Below are positions 56,651-64,000 of a stretch of DNA of 64,000 bases, one piece after another. Origin of the DNA: Acidicapsa dinghuensis (GTDB taxonomy: Bacteria; Acidobacteriota; Terriglobia; Terriglobales; Acidobacteriaceae); assembly GCF_025685685.1 (NCBI RefSeq), contig NZ_JAGSYH010000005.1, positions 310,001-374,000 on the forward strand. The letters run 5' to 3'. Both the position numbers and the translations under genes were made by a program. A model generated the notes under the pieces. It was not told the origin of the DNA and ran no database searches. It worked only from the letters and a program-made list of their open reading frames with translations. Position 1 is the stretch's first letter. Each line of letters opens with the position of its first letter.

Positions 56651-58432
56651 ATGCGCCTACAACGGTTCTATTCACGGTCTGTGCTGGCAGCGTGCTTTCT
56701 GAGCGTTCCCTTCGCCGTCGGCCAGACCGCGCAGCCCCGGCCGTTTGCAGACGTAATACTCACCCACGGCGTCATTCTCACCGGCGAAGGCCTTGCAGAA
56801 GGTCACCCGCGCATTGTCTCCGCGATCGCCATCGCCAACGGCCACATTCTCGCCGCAGGCTCGGACAGCGAAATCGAAAAGTTCGCCACGGATCAAACTC
56901 TCCGCCGAAATTTACACGGCGCCTTCGTCATGCCCGGCCTCAACGATGCTCATGTGCATCTGGGCGGCGCAGGCCAGACCAAACTCAATGTCGATCTCAC
57001 CGGCTCTAAATCACTCGATGAGATGCTCACCCGCATCCGCGACAAAGCCCAGCAATCGCCACCCGGCCATTGGCTCACCGGCGGAGGTTGGGACCACACC
57101 CTCTGGGCCGACAAGACGCTTCCCTCACGCCAGGAGCTCGATCAAGTCACTGGCGACCACCCCGCCCTCTTCGAGCGCATCGACGGACACATCGCCGTAG
57201 CCAACACCGCAGCTCTCAAGGCCGCAAATATCACCGGCACAACAAAAGCCCCTCTAGGGGGAGCCATTGACATCGACGCCAACGGTGAGCCCACCGGCAT
57301 TCTCCGCGACACCGCCATGGAGACAGCCGAAAAAGTCATTCCGCCGCCCACACATGATGAGCGCCGTCAGGGCCTTGAGCTCGCCATCGAGGACGCCATC
57401 TCCCACGGCCTCACCTCCGTGCAGGACTTCTCCGAGTGGGATGATTTCCTCGTCTTCGAAGAACTAGAAAAGGAGGGTAAGCTCAACGTCCGCATCAGCG
57501 AGTGGCTTCCCTTCGTTGATCCTCTCGAAATGTTGAAAGCGCATCGCGCCCATCACGACGTCCACGATCCCATGCTCCACACCGGCATGCTCAAAGGCTT
57601 CATGGATGGCTCTCTCGGCTCACGCACCGCTGCTCTCAAAGAGCCATACGCTGACGATCCCTCCAACTCAGGCCTGCCTCGCTTCGACCAGGCGCAGCTC
57701 AACTCCATGGCCGTCGAGCGCGCCCAGGCTGGCTTCCAGATCGGCTTCCACGCCATCGGAGACAAAGCCACCGCCATGGCCCTCGATGCCTTCTCGCAAA
57801 CCTACGATGCCTGCCCCGATCTTTCACCGCAGGATAAGAACCCATACAAAGTCCCTCGCTGCTGGCCCACCGTCGCCCATGATGCTCGCGACCGCGTCGA
57901 GCATGCTCAGGTCGTCGACCCAGCCGACATCCAGCGCTTCGCCAAGCTCGGAGTCATCGCTTCCATGCAGCCCAATCACCTGCTCACCGATATGAACTGG
58001 GCAGAAGACCGCCTCGGTCCCAAACGCGCTGCTTACTCCTACGCATGGAAGGCATTCCTCGATGCAGGCGTCCCGTTGGCCTTCGGCACCGACTATCCTG
58101 TAGAGCCGGTAACGCCCTTCCGCGGCCTCTATGCCGCTGTCACACGTCAAAATGAAGCAGGCACAAAGACCTACTATCCCGAAAACAAGCTAACCCGAAC
58201 ACAGGCGCTTTACGCCTATACGCAGGGCTCCGCCTACGCCCAGTTCGACGAAAAGATCAAAGGCAAGCTCACCCCTGAATATCTCGCCGACTACATCATC
58301 CTCGACCGCAATCTGCTGACAGTCACTGCGCCCGAGATTCTCAAGACAACAGTGCTTGAAACCGTTGTCGGCGGCCGCACCGTGTATAAAGCTGCCGCCA
58401 CGTCAAGCGCCAGTTCCGGGGACCAGAAGTGA
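56651..58432 (+). CDS. Secreted YtcJ-like amidohydrolase
   Basis: 593-residue metal-dependent hydrolase of the YtcJ/amidohydrolase-3 group. Signal peptide VLAACFLSVPFAVG. Seen: metal-binding NDAHVHLGGAG, GGGWDHTLW, GFMDGSLGSRTAALKEPY, IGFHAIGDKAT, RDRVEHAQVVD, FGTDYPVEPVTPF. Substrate unknown; relatives hydrolyse N-formyl or cyclic amides. Its stop overlaps the start of the EamA transporter by 4 nt (GTGA), so the two are translationally coupled. Confidence 0.93.
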   Translation: MRLQRFYSRSVLAACFLSVPFAVGQTAQPRPFADVILTHGVILTGEGLAEGHPRIVSAIAIANGHILAAGSDSEIEKFATDQTLRRNLHGAFVMPGLNDAHVHLGGAGQTKLNVDLTGSKSLDEMLTRIRDKAQQSPPGHWLTGGGWDHTLWADKTLPSRQELDQVTGDHPALFERIDGHIAVANTAALKAANITGTTKAPLGGAIDIDANGEPTGILRDTAMETAEKVIPPPTHDERRQGLELAIEDAISHGLTSVQDFSEWDDFLVFEELEKEGKLNVRISEWLPFVDPLEMLKAHRAHHDVHDPMLHTGMLKGFMDGSLGSRTAALKEPYADDPSNSGLPRFDQAQLNSMAVERAQAGFQIGFHAIGDKATAMALDAFSQTYDACPDLSPQDKNPYKVPRCWPTVAHDARDRVEHAQVVDPADIQRFAKLGVIASMQPNHLLTDMNWAEDRLGPKRAAYSYAWKAFLDAGVPLAFGTDYPVEPVTPFRGLYAAVTRQNEAGTKTYYPENKLTRTQALYAYTQGSAYAQFDEKIKGKLTPEYLADYIILDRNLLTVTAPEILKTTVLETVVGGRTVYKAAATSSASSGDQK

Positions 58433-59337
58433 AACTCCGCGCCTATCTGCTGATGCTGGCAGTCGTCGGCATCTGGGGCTGCACGTTCGTCCTCATCAAA
58501 GACGCCCTCTCCGACGCTTCTCCGCTCGCCTTCAACACCGTCCGCATGACGTTGGCCTTCCTTGTGCTTGCCATCGCCTACCGCCGTCACTGGCGCGAGA
58601 TCAACCGCCATCAGCTCATCGCCGGAGTCATCGTTGGTTTCTTCCTCGCCGCCGGATATCAGTTCCAGACCGCAGGCCTTGCCAAGACCACCCCGTCGAA
58701 ATCAGCCTTCATCACCGGACTCGTTGTCGTTCTGGTCCCGCTCTTCTCAACAGTCAAGGCGCTTCGTCCTGTCGGTGCCCGTGCACCACGTTGGAACGCC
58801 TATCTAGGCGCATTTCTGGCCTTCGCCGGCATCCTGCTGCTCACCGTCCCCGCGGGCTCAGGCGTGCTGCCGGACTTCAACGCCGTCAACTCAGGCGACC
58901 TGCTCACTTTCGGCTGCTCCGTGGCTTTTACATTGCACTGCATCGCGCTCGGCCATACATCACCGCGCATAGCCTTCCAGCCTCTCGCGCTGCTTCAGAT
59001 CGGCTTCTGCGCCCTCTTCATGATGATCAGCACGCCCATCCTCGAGCATCCGCAGATGCGCGTTACGCCGCGCCTCATCCTCGCGCTGGCGATCGCAGCC
59101 GTCCTCGCCACTGCCGCGGCGTTCTCCATTCAAAGCTGGGCGCAGTCCATCCTGCCCGCAACACATACTGCGCTCATCCTCACACTTGAGCCGGTCTTTG
59201 CGTGGATCACATCATTTCTCTTCCTTGGCGAACGCATGGGCCTGCGCCCAGCATCGGGAGCCATCATCATCCTTGCCGGCATCGCTATCACCGAGCTCAT
59301 TCCGCAGCCGCACGTTCCCACATCCCATGAGGCGTAA
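58429..59337 (+). CDS. EamA/DMT-family transporter
   Basis: 302-residue inner-membrane protein with ten helices in two EamA repeats (LMLAVVGIWGCTFVLIKDAL, FNTVRMTLAFLVLAIAYRRHW; second half AFSIQSWAQSILPATHTALI, LEPVFAWITSFLFLGERMG). DMT exporters move amino acids, nucleotides or metabolites. GTG start in a GTGA overlap with the amidohydrolase, suggesting it handles that enzyme's substrate or product (inference). Confidence 0.93.
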   Translation: MKLRAYLLMLAVVGIWGCTFVLIKDALSDASPLAFNTVRMTLAFLVLAIAYRRHWREINRHQLIAGVIVGFFLAAGYQFQTAGLAKTTPSKSAFITGLVVVLVPLFSTVKALRPVGARAPRWNAYLGAFLAFAGILLLTVPAGSGVLPDFNAVNSGDLLTFGCSVAFTLHCIALGHTSPRIAFQPLALLQIGFCALFMMISTPILEHPQMRVTPRLILALAIAAVLATAAAFSIQSWAQSILPATHTALILTLEPVFAWITSFLFLGERMGLRPASGAIIILAGIAITELIPQPHVPTSHEA

Positions 59338-59357
59338 TCACACTCCGCAAACCCTAT

Positions 59358-60308
59358 TTATAACGCCGCCTCGTTCGGAATCAGCATATTCAGAGCATCG
59401 GGCACAATGTCCATATTCATCGGCAGACCACCCAGCAATTCCCCATCCGCCTCTACATACACCTTGCCCTCCATGCCCTTCAGCGGAACACATTCCACGC
59501 GCATCGCTTCCATCAGTGCAATGCACCCGTTAAACGTATGCCGCCGGCCCACCACTGCCGTCAGGAACTTCAAATAGTCAAACCGCTTCCGCGTCTTGAA
59601 CGCCACCAACCTCAGACTTTCGTTCGTCAGCGCCGCTCCTGGGGCAAAATTCTGCAGCATCCCGCCAAAATTCCGAATCCGAACCGCCAGCAGCTGCGAA
59701 ACCTTGTCCGTACGCACTATCTCGCCAGAAGCATCCATGAACCGCGCCTCGAACAGCGGAAACGGGTCGGTCGCCAGGATGCGCAGCGCCTCTACTGCAT
59801 ATAACGCATATCCAAAACGCCGCTTCAATTGCGCATCCATCCGATACATCAGTTGCGCATCGGCGCCGATCCCCGCTGCAACCGTAAAGTACCGCGACTG
59901 CGTTTCTCCCCCGCGGTCCCGATACTGTATCCGTCCTATCGAAATCCGCTTCGGCTGCGCCTCCAGTAACATTCGCGCAGCTCCAGCCAGCGACAGCGGC
60001 AATCCAAGATCTGAAGCTAATGCGTTCGCCGTTCCCAGTGGCAACACACCGAGCGCCGCATCGCTCCCAATCATTCCCTGCAGCACTTCGTTCACTGTTC
60101 CATCGCCGCCGCAGGCCAATACAGTCTCGCATCCATCTGCGATCGCTGCCCGGGCCAGTTCCGCCGCACTTCCCGGCCCATCCGTCGCAGTCGATCGCAC
60201 CTCCACACCCGCCGCGCGCAGCACCGCAACTGCTTCTTCAAGTGCACCAGCGCGCCGATTCGAAATCATGCCCGACGCTGGGTTGTAGACCACAACAATC
60301 TTTCGCAT
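59358..60308 (-). CDS. Diacylglycerol/sphingosine-kinase-like lipid kinase (YegS/DagK family)
   Basis: 316-residue cytosolic kinase phosphorylating lipid alcohols. Motifs: VVYNPASG near the N-terminus, CGGDGTVNEVLQGM nucleotide-binding loop, LGVLPLGTANALASDLGLP, and C-terminal EADGELLGGLP. ATG 60308 starts the conserved MRKIVVVYNPASG; the frame opens at 60356. Convergent with the EamA gene (20-nt gap). Confidence 0.93.
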   Translation of the reverse strand: MRKIVVVYNPASGMISNRRAGALEEAVAVLRAAGVEVRSTATDGPGSAAELARAAIADGCETVLACGGDGTVNEVLQGMIGSDAALGVLPLGTANALASDLGLPLSLAGAARMLLEAQPKRISIGRIQYRDRGGETQSRYFTVAAGIGADAQLMYRMDAQLKRRFGYALYAVEALRILATDPFPLFEARFMDASGEIVRTDKVSQLLAVRIRNFGGMLQNFAPGAALTNESLRLVAFKTRKRFDYLKFLTAVVGRRHTFNGCIALMEAMRVECVPLKGMEGKVYVEADGELLGGLPMNMDIVPDALNMLIPNEAAL

Positions 60309-60466
60309 AACAAGAAACAAACGACGCAGCTTGCACCCACTGTACACCGGCAACAAGCCTTCCCGCTCACAACACAGACTCTCGCATCCAGCCTGTACGC
60401 GACCTTATCCGCATACTAGCAATCCCTTCCGTTTGTGTTGTTGCGTCTCTGGATTCACCTTCACTA

Positions 60467-60811
60467 GTGCTCCAGGCGTGGCGGCGAGTGCCGCTGCCGG
60501 AAACCCCCGGTAATGCTGCGCAGAACGTTCGCATCAGCACCCGTGTCATCGCCCCCCACCTCATCTCGGCCACCAACGTCGTTCCCCCCACCACCACTGT
60601 CTCCAAGGCCGTTCCAGTCCCTGCCCGGGTCGGCCTCGACGTCACCGTCGGTGCCAACGGTAAGGCACAGAATGTAAAGGTTCGTCAGTCCCTCACCCCT
60701 GAGTGGGATGCCAGCGTCATCGCTGCCGTCAAGCAGTTCCACTTCACCCCCGCCACCCTCGACGGGCAGCCCTTCGCCACCAAGCTCCACCTGATCGTCG
60801 ACCTGTGCTAA
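60467..60811 (+). CDS. Small TonB C-terminal-domain protein
   Basis: 114 residues from an apparent GTG; residues about 50-114 form a TonB-C-like domain (VGLDVTVGANGKAQNVKVRQS, TPEWDASVIAAVKQFHFTPATLDGQPFAT). The frame stays open upstream with a signal-like stretch (ILAIPSVCVVASLDSPSL) but no ATG, GTG or TTG, so the true N-terminus is unclear and may have been lost. Such proteins are abundant in Acidobacteriota; partner unknown. Confidence 0.7.
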   Translation: MLQAWRRVPLPETPGNAAQNVRISTRVIAPHLISATNVVPPTTTVSKAVPVPARVGLDVTVGANGKAQNVKVRQSLTPEWDASVIAAVKQFHFTPATLDGQPFATKLHLIVDLC

Positions 60812-60859
60812 AAGCCCTCCCGCAATCCACTTGGCGATGAGGTTCTATCGCTAAACGGA

Positions 60860-60893
60860 AAAGGCGGCTCGATCTCTTCCTGGAGCTGCCTTT
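60860..60893 (+). terminator. Hairpin after TonB-C gene
   Basis: 11-bp stem AAAGGCGGCTC (60860-60870)/GAGCTGCCTTT (60883-60893) with one G-T pair and a 12-nt loop, ending in TTTCACTTTG. Confidence 0.45.
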
Positions 60894-61062
60894 CACTTTG
60901 CATCGAGCAAGACGCTACTGCCGCAACTATCCCTTACATCACCCCTTCGCCTGGCGCCGATAGTTGCCTGCCAGTAATGAGCAAAAACCGGTTTGCACCA
61001 TCCTCGTCCGTACTGCAACAATTCGCAAGACGCTAGGTGCACTGCCCTGTACTATCGGGCGC

Positions 61063-62280
61063 ATGAAAAACTCGATCCACGATTCGCACACACATGATAC
61101 GTTCCCGCGTTCCCTGCGCACTGCTGTAAGGCTTGCGGCTGTTGTCTCGGCTGGCCTTTCGTTGCTGGTTCTTTCGCTTTCGGCAAAGGCTGCAGAGCCG
61201 GAAAAGGTTCCCATGACGGCGGACCGTTGGACAACAGCCGCCGGTACAGTCAACTTTATCGAGTACATGGGCAAGCCATCGATTGAGTTACAGCCTGGCA
61301 ACTACGCGCAGCACGTTCGCACCGGTGCTGCTGTGGCGAAGGACCTCAATTTTCGCAACGGAACGATTGAGTATGACGTGGCAGCGACGAGCAGCATGGG
61401 CGCGGGCTTGATCTTTCGCCGTGCGGATGAGAACAACTACGAGATGTTTTACCTGCGGCCAAAGGCAAAGTGCAGTGAAGCGCCGGACTGCATTCAATAC
61501 GCACCCCAGACGCATGGTGTGTTGCTGTGAGACGTGTTTCCGCAGTACCAGAGCCCTGCGCCGTTGCAAGAAAATAGCTGGAATCACGTAAAGCTGGTGA
61601 TTTCAGGAAAGCGAATGAACATCTACATCAACGGTGCAACTGAGCCGACACTGAAAATCGGACGCCTTGAAGGAGATACCGAAGATGGCGGCATTATGCT
61701 CGCAGGGCCAGGTATTTTTGCAAATCTCGTCGTCACTCCAGACGTAGCGGGAGACCTGCCAAACGAGCCGGAAAAAGACCCGAGCGTGTCAGACGGCCTC
61801 TATGTACGCCACTGGCAGCTTTCTCCATTTTCCAAACTGGCAGCAGATCAGGCGCCGACCTACGCCGACATGCCAAACACCACCGCAGCCTGGGCTCCGC
61901 TGGAAGCAGAACGCGACGGTCTGATGGATGTAAGCAGAGTTTATGGCATTCCCTATCCACAGCCGGAGCGGGCTGTCGTCTGGCTCAAAACAGACATTCA
62001 CTCCAACACAGAGCAGCAAAAGCATCTTTCCCTGGGATGGGTCCGCGAAGTCTTCGTCTTCGTAAATGGCCAGATAGTCTTCGCCGACAAAAACCTTTAT
62101 CAGCCGCCAGCGGCACGCAAAACGCCAGATGGCCGCCTCTCATTAGGAAACGGCTCGTTGCTGCTGCCGCTTAAGGCCGGTGATAATGAGGTGGCTATAG
62201 CACTCGTCAACAATTTTTACGGCTGGGGATTCAAAATGCACCTGGATGACATGAAGGATTTGAATCTGGCAGGACAATAG
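61063..62280 (+). pseudogene. Secreted LamG/concanavalin-like protein with in-frame TGA
   Basis: Single frame broken only by TGA at 61528-61530. Signal peptide (residues about 20-43, AVRLAAVVSAGLSLLVLSLSAKA), a LamG/DUF1080-like jelly roll (FRNGTIEYDVAATSSMGAGLIFRRADENNYEMFYLRPK in pieces), the stop, then continuation with NSWNHVKLVISGKRMNIYINGA and a further beta domain (GWVREVFVFVNGQIVFADKN, VALVNNFYGWGF-like end). The stop replaces a position where a tryptophan (TGG) would fit between GVLL and DVFPQYQ. Nonsense mutation or sequencing error most likely; other genes here use TGA as normal stop. Confidence 0.8.
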
Positions 62281-62327
62281 CAGCGTCATCGCGAGTAAAC
62301 CAGAGACACATCAGGAGGCTTGTCGCA

Positions 62328-63455
62328 ATTCGAACGAGAGACCAATCGACGCTCAACGATCTGCTGGGTAAATGGTGGGGGCGCTGGAGCATTGCAGCTC
62401 TGCTTTGGAGCATACTTGGCCTGCTTTTCGCGATCCCCGGCCTCTCTACGCCCAATTGGAACCGTGTGCTGCTTGGCTCTCTCGCACAGTGGTGGTCGTG
62501 GGGCCTGATCACGCCAATCATCTTCTGGGTGGATGCGCATCTCCCCTTTAAAGAAAATCAGCTAGGAAGACGCATTGCCGCACAGTTGCTGCCCAGCCTG
62601 GCACTCACTGTTCTCTACATCTATGTCTTCGCTGCTGTGCTCGGTTTGCTCGGCCTTGCTCCATGGAGCATGCTTGCGGGCACGCGCCTCTTAGCCAACG
62701 CTTTTCGCGGCAGCATCTTCTGGGGCTGGCTGGTCTACTGGCTTATCTTCGGCGCGCGCCAAACCTTTCGTTACTACCAGCGATATCTCGCGAGCGAGTT
62801 GCAGTTGGAAAGACTCGAACGCAGCTTTTCCCAGGCACGCCTCAACGCTCTGCGCATGCAGCTCGATCCGCATTTTCTCTTCAACGCGCTCAACACCATT
62901 TCCTCTCAGGTCGAGCGCGATCCACGCCTGGCCCGAAGCATGATTGAGCATCTGGGCGACCTGCTTCGCCTCTCGCTCGAGGCCCGCGGCAGGCAAGAGG
63001 TTCCGCTTGCAGAAGAGATGGCTTTTCTCGATCACTATATCGCCATTCAGAAAATTCGATTCGGCAGCAGCCTGGGCATCGAAACCTATATCGATCCGGA
63101 GGTAAAGTATGCGCTGGTGCCCTGTTTTATTGTGCAACCGCTCGTCGAGAACGCTATCCGCCACGGCATTTCGTGCCGTGCTTCAGGCGGATCAGTGCGA
63201 GTAACGGCTCAGCGTCGCGACGAATACATCGAGATCCGCGTGACAGACAACGGCGTAGGGCTCCCGCCTGGATGGATGCTCGAGAGTTCCACAGGTTTAG
63301 GATTATCCGTCACCCGCGAACGCATTGCTGGTCTGCACCCGAACGGCAACAGCCGTTTTGCCGTGAGGCGTCGCAGCGGTGGCGGCACAGAAGTGGAGAT
63401 TTCCTTGCCTTTGCGGCTTGCGGGAGTAATAGACGATGATCGCGCCGCCAACTGA
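62328..63455 (+). CDS. LytS-type sensor histidine kinase
   Basis: Inner-membrane kinase of the His_kinase (PF06580) group. Four or more TM helices, then a coiled linker (ELQLERLERSFSQARLNALR), phosphoacceptor in QLDPHFLFNALNTISSQVE, N-box PLVENAIRHGI and G-box VTDNGVGLPPG plus GLGLSVTRERI. A GTG at 62466 is the first standard start, but the same frame upstream encodes a conserved first helix (SIAALLWSILGLLFAIPGL) behind AGGAGG (62313-62318), so translation probably begins near 62328 at a non-standard codon (ATT). Overlaps the regulator gene by 20 nt. Confidence 0.85.
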   Translation: MRTRDQSTLNDLLGKWWGRWSIAALLWSILGLLFAIPGLSTPNWNRVLLGSLAQWWSWGLITPIIFWVDAHLPFKENQLGRRIAAQLLPSLALTVLYIYVFAAVLGLLGLAPWSMLAGTRLLANAFRGSIFWGWLVYWLIFGARQTFRYYQRYLASELQLERLERSFSQARLNALRMQLDPHFLFNALNTISSQVERDPRLARSMIEHLGDLLRLSLEARGRQEVPLAEEMAFLDHYIAIQKIRFGSSLGIETYIDPEVKYALVPCFIVQPLVENAIRHGISCRASGGSVRVTAQRRDEYIEIRVTDNGVGLPPGWMLESSTGLGLSVTRERIAGLHPNGNSRFAVRRRSGGGTEVEISLPLRLAGVIDDDRAAN

Positions 63456-64000
63456 CCGCCTTCGCATACTAGTCGTCGACGACGAAGCCCCCGCTCGCCA
63501 ACGCATCACCGATCTGCTGAAGAAGGACATGCAGGTTGAAACAATGTTCGAAGCTCGCGATGGGATCGCCGCAGTCGAGATCATTCAGCGCGAATCGCTC
63601 GACCTCATCTTTCTCGATGTGCAGATGCCCGAGTTGGATGGACTTGGAGTAATCGAAACCATTGGCACGGCTCAGATGCCGCTTACGATATTTATCACCG
63701 CATATGATCAGCATGCCATCGCGGCTTTTGAGGCCAACGCGCTTGACTACCTGCTGAAGCCCTTCAGCGACGAGCGGCTCGAAGCAGCGTTTGCGCGTGC
63801 TAAAATGCGGCATATCGAACGCAACATGCAGCAATTCGGTCTCAGCATGCTGCGCATGGTCTCATCCATTGTGCCGGCAGGCCGTTGCCTTGATCGTCTC
63901 GTCGTAAAGTCGGGAGGAACGACACGCTTTCTTCGGGTGGTAGATATCGATTGGATCGAAGGAGCGGGCGTCTACGTTAATCTGCACGTTGGCGGTAAAG
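63436..64000 (+). CDS. LytTR-family response regulator (partial)
   Basis: The gene runs off the window end. The receiver domain is complete with phosphoacceptor D61 (LIFLDVQMPELDG), VVDDEAPARQR near the start and the DYLLKPF lysine. From about residue 155 a LytTR DNA-binding domain begins (RLVVKSGGTTRFLRVVDIDWIEGAGVYVNLH). Its ATG lies within the last codons of the LytS-type kinase (20-nt overlap), so the pair forms a two-component system. Target genes are not known. Confidence 0.93.
   Translation, partial: MIAPPTDRLRILVVDDEAPARQRITDLLKKDMQVETMFEARDGIAAVEIIQRESLDLIFLDVQMPELDGLGVIETIGTAQMPLTIFITAYDQHAIAAFEANALDYLLKPFSDERLEAAFARAKMRHIERNMQQFGLSMLRMVSSIVPAGRCLDRLVVKSGGTTRFLRVVDIDWIEGAGVYVNLHVGGK

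Noticed and set aside
58356-59189. Plus-strand Arg-rich frame within the EamA gene
   Set aside because: Frame-shifted shadow of the transporter, which has clear membrane helices and motifs.
61528-61530. TGA as selenocysteine or reassigned Trp codon
   Set aside because: Many genes in the window end with TGA, so it is not reassigned; no selenoprotein family features or clear SECIS hairpin follow.

Overview
The window (about 57% GC by eye) reads as a chromosome segment of a soil Acidobacteriota, most likely subdivision 1 (Terriglobia: Granulicella, Terriglobus or Edaphobacter-like). This is inferred from an orphan two-unit FtsX/MacB permease of the acidobacterial ADOP type without an ATPase partner, a rich set of secreted plant-polysaccharide hydrolases (GH95, GH106, GH39-like, pectate-lyase-fold proteins), CAP-domain and TonB-C proteins, and many divergent regulator/oxidoreductase pairs. 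No insertion sequence, integrase, CRISPR array or rRNA was seen. One tRNA (Asn) is present.

Layout. 1-10.5 kb: ordinary metabolic genes (aldo/keto reductase, deoxyhypusine-synthase-like protein, a large pectate-lyase/beta-propeller fusion, esterase, secreted His/Met-tailed protein, YfcE-type phosphodiesterase directly coupled to a lone DppC-type permease, two tandem CAP proteins, tRNA-Asn). 10.9-22.7 kb: a detoxification-like accessory block made of three successive regulator/SDR divergons (TetR-SDR-SDR, TetR-SDR-Old Yellow Enzyme, AraC-SDR-SnoaL-SnoaL-serine hydrolase), each with its own repeat in the divergent promoter, plus a decayed DJ-1/PfpI gene. 23-25.4 kb: ADOP permease.

25.6-44.2 kb: a deoxysugar utilisation region for L-fucose/L-rhamnose-containing plant polysaccharides: GH95, then (after the housekeeping gene tex) GH106 alpha-L-rhamnosidase, an amidohydrolase/lactonase, a GH39-like enzyme, a fucose/arabinose-isomerase-fold protein, rhamnose mutarotase RhaM, rhamnose isomerase RhaI, an unusual IclR-HTH/periplasmic-binding-domain regulator and the rhamnose/H+ symporter RhaT. 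No rhamnulose kinase or aldolase is in the window. Between a broken FkbM methyltransferase and rhaT lies a gene-free stretch with a cluster of CG-centred 18-bp palindromes, parS-like or LacI-operator-like, the most intriguing non-coding structure here.

44.4-56 kb: an ArsB/NhaD-type permease, then a tightly overlapping efflux operon (YncE-like propeller, TolC, lipoprotein MFP, RND pump), and a two-component system whose predicted binding box (CTTMAK-N5-CTTAAG, PmrA-like) occurs before both the regulator gene and the efflux operon; an outer-membrane barrel protein follows. 56-64 kb: HTH-TOBE protein, secreted YtcJ amidohydrolase with an EamA transporter, a diacylglycerol-kinase-like enzyme, a small TonB-C protein, a nonsense-interrupted LamG-like secreted protein and a LytS/LytR-type system cut by the window end.

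Several genes are broken (DJ-1/PfpI, FkbM, LamG-like; TonB-C and LytS lack a normal start codon), which suggests either ongoing gene loss or assembly errors worth checking.
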